Of a stretch of 64,000 nucleotides of DNA, positions 61,625 through 64,000 are shown piece after piece; the first letter of the stretch is position 1; the number at the start of each line of letters is the position of its first letter. Made by a program: the position numbers and the translations under genes. Origin of the DNA: Nocardia asteroides (GTDB lineage Bacteria > Actinomycetota > Actinomycetes > Mycobacteriales > Mycobacteriaceae). Location of the stretch: contig NZ_LR134352.1 in the NCBI RefSeq assembly GCF_900637185.1, positions 1,364,001 through 1,428,000 on the forward strand. Reading direction: 5' to 3'. A model generated the notes under the pieces. The model did not search any database, had not been told where the DNA came from, and was given only the letters and a program-made list of their open reading frames with translations.

Positions 61625-61853
61625 CGGCTCCGCCTGTGTCGAGTGGTGCCCGGTACAGCCCGGGTCGGGCTCAGGGTAGAAGACCGACCGGGCCGTACCC
61701 CGCGTTTTCGGCGGCGTCTGCGGTGGGCGCGTCGCCACGTGACGTTGCCCGCGGGCACCGCGCGGCGAACCCGAGTAGCCCGGTACGCGTGCCCGGCGCG
61801 CGCCGGAGACGGACGGTGGAGGAGAACACCTGGCCCGATGCTGGGAGCAGACC

Positions 61854-64000
61854 ATGGCCGAGGCGACGACAATCCCGCCGGATGCCCGCGTGACACCGAC
61901 GTCCTACGACGCCTTCCTGTCGTACTCCCACGCCGACCGGGCCGTCGCGGCCGGTATCCAGCGCGGCCTGCACCGCATCGGCCGCCGGATGGGCCGCCTG
62001 CACGCCCTGCGCGTGTTCCGCGACGCGACCGACCTGACCGCCAGCCCCGACCTGTGGGGCAAGGTCGCCGAGGCCATGGACCGGGCCCGCTACTGCATCG
62101 TGGTGCTCTCGCCCGCCTCCGCCGCCTCGGAATGGGTCGACCGCGAGATCGCCTACTGGCTGCGTACCCGCGGCCCCGAACAGCTGCTGTTCGTCGTCGC
62201 CGGCGGACAGGTGAAATGGGATCGCCACACCCACCGCTTCGACCCCGACCGCTCCACCGTGGCACTGCCCGTCCTGACCGAGCCGGGTGCACTCCCCACC
62301 GAACCCCTCTACGTCGACGTCAGCGAAGACGCGCCATGGGATCCCCGCGCCACCCTGTTCCGCGAGAAACTGACCGACCTGGCCGCCCCCATCCACGGCA
62401 AACCGAAATACGAACTGGCGGGCGAGGACCTGCGCGAACAACGCCGGTTCCGGCGCATCCGCCGGATCGCGGTGCTGACCCTGATCCTGCTCACCGTCCT
62501 CGCGCTGGCCGCGGCCTACATCGCCGTCGACCGGCAGCGCGAGGCCGAACGCCAACGCAACCAGGCGATCGGCCTGCGCCTGGTCGCCGACACCGAGTCG
62601 ATGCTGGCCGGCGCGCGTCCGCGTGACGACGTGCGGGCCATCCAGCAGACCCTCGCCGCCCAGCAGATCTCGCCGAGCTTCGACGAAGGGGCGCTGCTGC
62701 GCACGTTGAACGGTGAAGCGGCGGTGGAGAAGATCGTGCAGACGGGGAAGCCGTTCAGCATGAACGATCTGCTCGGGAGTCTCGACCGTTTGGCTGAGGT
62801 GTATCGGACGGCGACACCGGACTTCAGTGTCACGTTCGGTCCGGCGGGTGATCGAATCCTCACCAGCGGTGTCGAGATGCGGCTCTGGGATGCGGCGACC
62901 GGCGCTCGCATCGATCGGCTCTTCGAACCCCAGCCGCGCGCATTGCGAGCGGTGTTCAGCCCGGACGGTCGGCGGATCTTGGGGGCAGACGCCGAAGGCC
63001 GGATCCAGATCTGGGATGCCGAGACCGGCCGATCGGTCGCGCCGGCGCTGACGGGGATGACCGGCGTCGCGAATACGCTCGCTATCTCGCCGGACGGCCG
63101 GTCTGTTGTGGCGGGCGGTCAGGACGGTGAGATCCGTTGGTGGGATGTCGTCGACGGCCGCACCGCGGTGTTCCCCGGTCACGAAGGCACGGTGAACTCC
63201 GTGGCGTTCAGTCCGGACGGGCGACAGTTCGTATCCGGTGGCGACGACACCACCGTGCGGATCTGGAATGTGATGTCGCCGGCGGACCCGCCGGAGATCC
63301 TGCGTCGGCACAGCCAGCAGGTGAAGTCTGTCGCGTGGAGCCCCGACGGCCGGCGTATCGCGTCCGGCAGTATCGGCGGAGTCGATATCGCGGCCGCGGC
63401 ACCCGAGTTCGGCAACGGGCTCCTGCTCTGGGACGCCGACACTCGACAGCCCGTCGGCCGACCACTCGTCGGGCACGACGGACTCGTCAACTCCGTCGCA
63501 TTCAGTCCGGACGGCACCAGGCTGGCGTCGGGGGCGACGGACGGCACCATCAGGCTGTGGAACGCGGGCACAGGGGCGTCGGAAGGGACGCCACTGACGG
63601 GCCACTCCGGTTGGGTCGTCGGTGTCGGGTTCAGTCCCGACAACCACCGTCTCGCTTCCATCGCGTGGGACGGGACGATGCGCATCTGGGATGTCAGCCG
63701 ATCCGGTTCACTCGGCTCGCCATGGCCGGACGGCGGATCCTCGACACCGGGCTTCGGCGCGATCCTGGCGCTGGAGGGTGATCGCCTCGTCAAGCAGGTC
63801 GAAGCGGATGCCTCGGTCTGGGTGGTCGATTCGCGGACGGGCCGCGGCATCCGGTTCGTCGACTATCCCGACGATTTCGCCACCGACGCGGCGATCAGTC
63901 CGGGCGGCCGCCGCATCGCCGTAGCCGGACCTGACAAGTCGGTGACCTTCTATGACGCCGACACCGGCGCAGAGGTCGGCCGCCCCCTGACCGGATTCGC
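61854..64000 (+). CDS. TIR domain-transmembrane-WD40 protein, 3' end beyond window
   Basis: At least 715 residues, open to the window edge. Residues about 17-150 are a bacterial TIR domain: YDAFLSYSHADRAVAAGIQ, LRVFRDATDLTASPDLW, CIVVLSPASAASEWVDREI, where the Glu after SEW occupies the NADase catalytic position. A basic stretch precedes one transmembrane helix (about 205-225), then a helical region (QREAERQRNQAIGLRLVADT), then at least seven WD40 repeats (for example VNSVAFSPDGRQFVSGGDD). TIR proteins of this layout may be sensors whose TIR cleaves NAD+; a defence role is inference. GGGAGC precedes the ATG. Confidence 0.85.
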   Translation, partial: MAEATTIPPDARVTPTSYDAFLSYSHADRAVAAGIQRGLHRIGRRMGRLHALRVFRDATDLTASPDLWGKVAEAMDRARYCIVVLSPASAASEWVDREIAYWLRTRGPEQLLFVVAGGQVKWDRHTHRFDPDRSTVALPVLTEPGALPTEPLYVDVSEDAPWDPRATLFREKLTDLAAPIHGKPKYELAGEDLREQRRFRRIRRIAVLTLILLTVLALAAAYIAVDRQREAERQRNQAIGLRLVADTESMLAGARPRDDVRAIQQTLAAQQISPSFDEGALLRTLNGEAAVEKIVQTGKPFSMNDLLGSLDRLAEVYRTATPDFSVTFGPAGDRILTSGVEMRLWDAATGARIDRLFEPQPRALRAVFSPDGRRILGADAEGRIQIWDAETGRSVAPALTGMTGVANTLAISPDGRSVVAGGQDGEIRWWDVVDGRTAVFPGHEGTVNSVAFSPDGRQFVSGGDDTTVRIWNVMSPADPPEILRRHSQQVKSVAWSPDGRRIASGSIGGVDIAAAAPEFGNGLLLWDADTRQPVGRPLVGHDGLVNSVAFSPDGTRLASGATDGTIRLWNAGTGASEGTPLTGHSGWVVGVGFSPDNHRLASIAWDGTMRIWDVSRSGSLGSPWPDGGSSTPGFGAILALEGDRLVKQVEADASVWVVDSRTGRGIRFVDYPDDFATDAAISPGGRRIAVAGPDKSVTFYDADTGAEVGRPLTGF

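Noticed and set aside
61854..64000. Frameshift or pseudogene in the TIR-WD40 gene
   Set aside because: Reading codon by codon shows one uninterrupted frame to the window end, with TIR, helix and WD40 repeats in register.

Overview
The window is high-GC chromosomal DNA from a mycolic-acid actinomycete, most likely Nocardia, with Rhodococcus or a close relative as the alternative. The evidence is mycothiol synthase (mshD), GlnR, a GT87 polyprenyl-phosphate-dependent mannosyltransferase type, DesA-type acyl-ACP desaturase, LmeA-like DUF2993 protein, an Mce-associated-type protein and many leaderless genes. From memory, gene order from purS to desA follows the Mycobacterium tuberculosis block Rv0787A-Rv0824c (purS, purQ, pepC, purL, SCP-like, purF, purM, DUF3073, YgfZ, pabC, nitrobindin-like, sseC, cysA, thiX, glnR, mshD, pst, phoU, LCP, dus, desA1), with lineage-specific genes inserted.

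Layout. 1-2.4 kb: the start of an SDR gene with a two-site operator, a DUF2334 deacetylase-like gene and glutamate decarboxylase. 2.5-5.8 kb: divergent gadC-like antiporter, a small DUF732-like membrane protein and an M20 dipeptidase. 5.8-14 kb: MBL hydrolase, purS-purQ, an orphan AmiC-like sensor divergent from a MarR gene, M18 aminopeptidase, GT87 mannosyltransferase, purL. 14-22 kb: two paralogous membrane-anchored Abhydrolase_9 proteins around a YiaA/B protein, a CPBP protease, an alpha/beta hydrolase with divergent TetR regulator, SCP-like protein, YhgE/Pip exporter. 22-31 kb: purF, a five-function peptide ABC transporter in four genes, purM, DUF3073. 31-35 kb: asparaginase, MOSC and YgfZ on the minus strand, pabC on the plus strand.

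35-43 kb: cydABDC, the bd oxidase and its assembly ABC exporter. cydD and cydC are strongly enlarged by in-frame minisatellites. Behind cydC lies a promoter, a 12-codon ORF, a multi-helix RNA-like element and a terminator with no downstream gene on that strand. 43-47 kb, minus strand: sulfur-related genes (LmeA-like, thioredoxin-like, a Cys-rich leader peptide, DUF4395, cysA, sseC), then a 31-aa membrane peptide coupled to a nitrobindin-like gene. 47-55 kb: glnR, mshD, pstSCAB, a low-GC HTH gene and phoU. 55-61 kb: secreted small protein, LCP cell-wall ligase, Dus, Mce-associated-like protein, acyl-ACP desaturase, DUF937. 61.8 kb to the end: a truncated TIR-transmembrane-WD40 protein.

The purine genes purS/Q/L/F/M are scattered but co-linear and use separate promoters. 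pstSCAB and phoU form the phosphate-uptake module with a PHO-box-like repeat. The sulfur operon is probably attenuated by its Cys-rich leader. Most unusual are the cydDC minisatellites, the 24-bp palindrome at the cydA promoter, the orphan structured RNA after cydC, the Cys-rich leader with its adjoining hairpin, and the TIR-WD40 gene. No tRNA, rRNA, CRISPR array, insertion sequence or prophage was seen.
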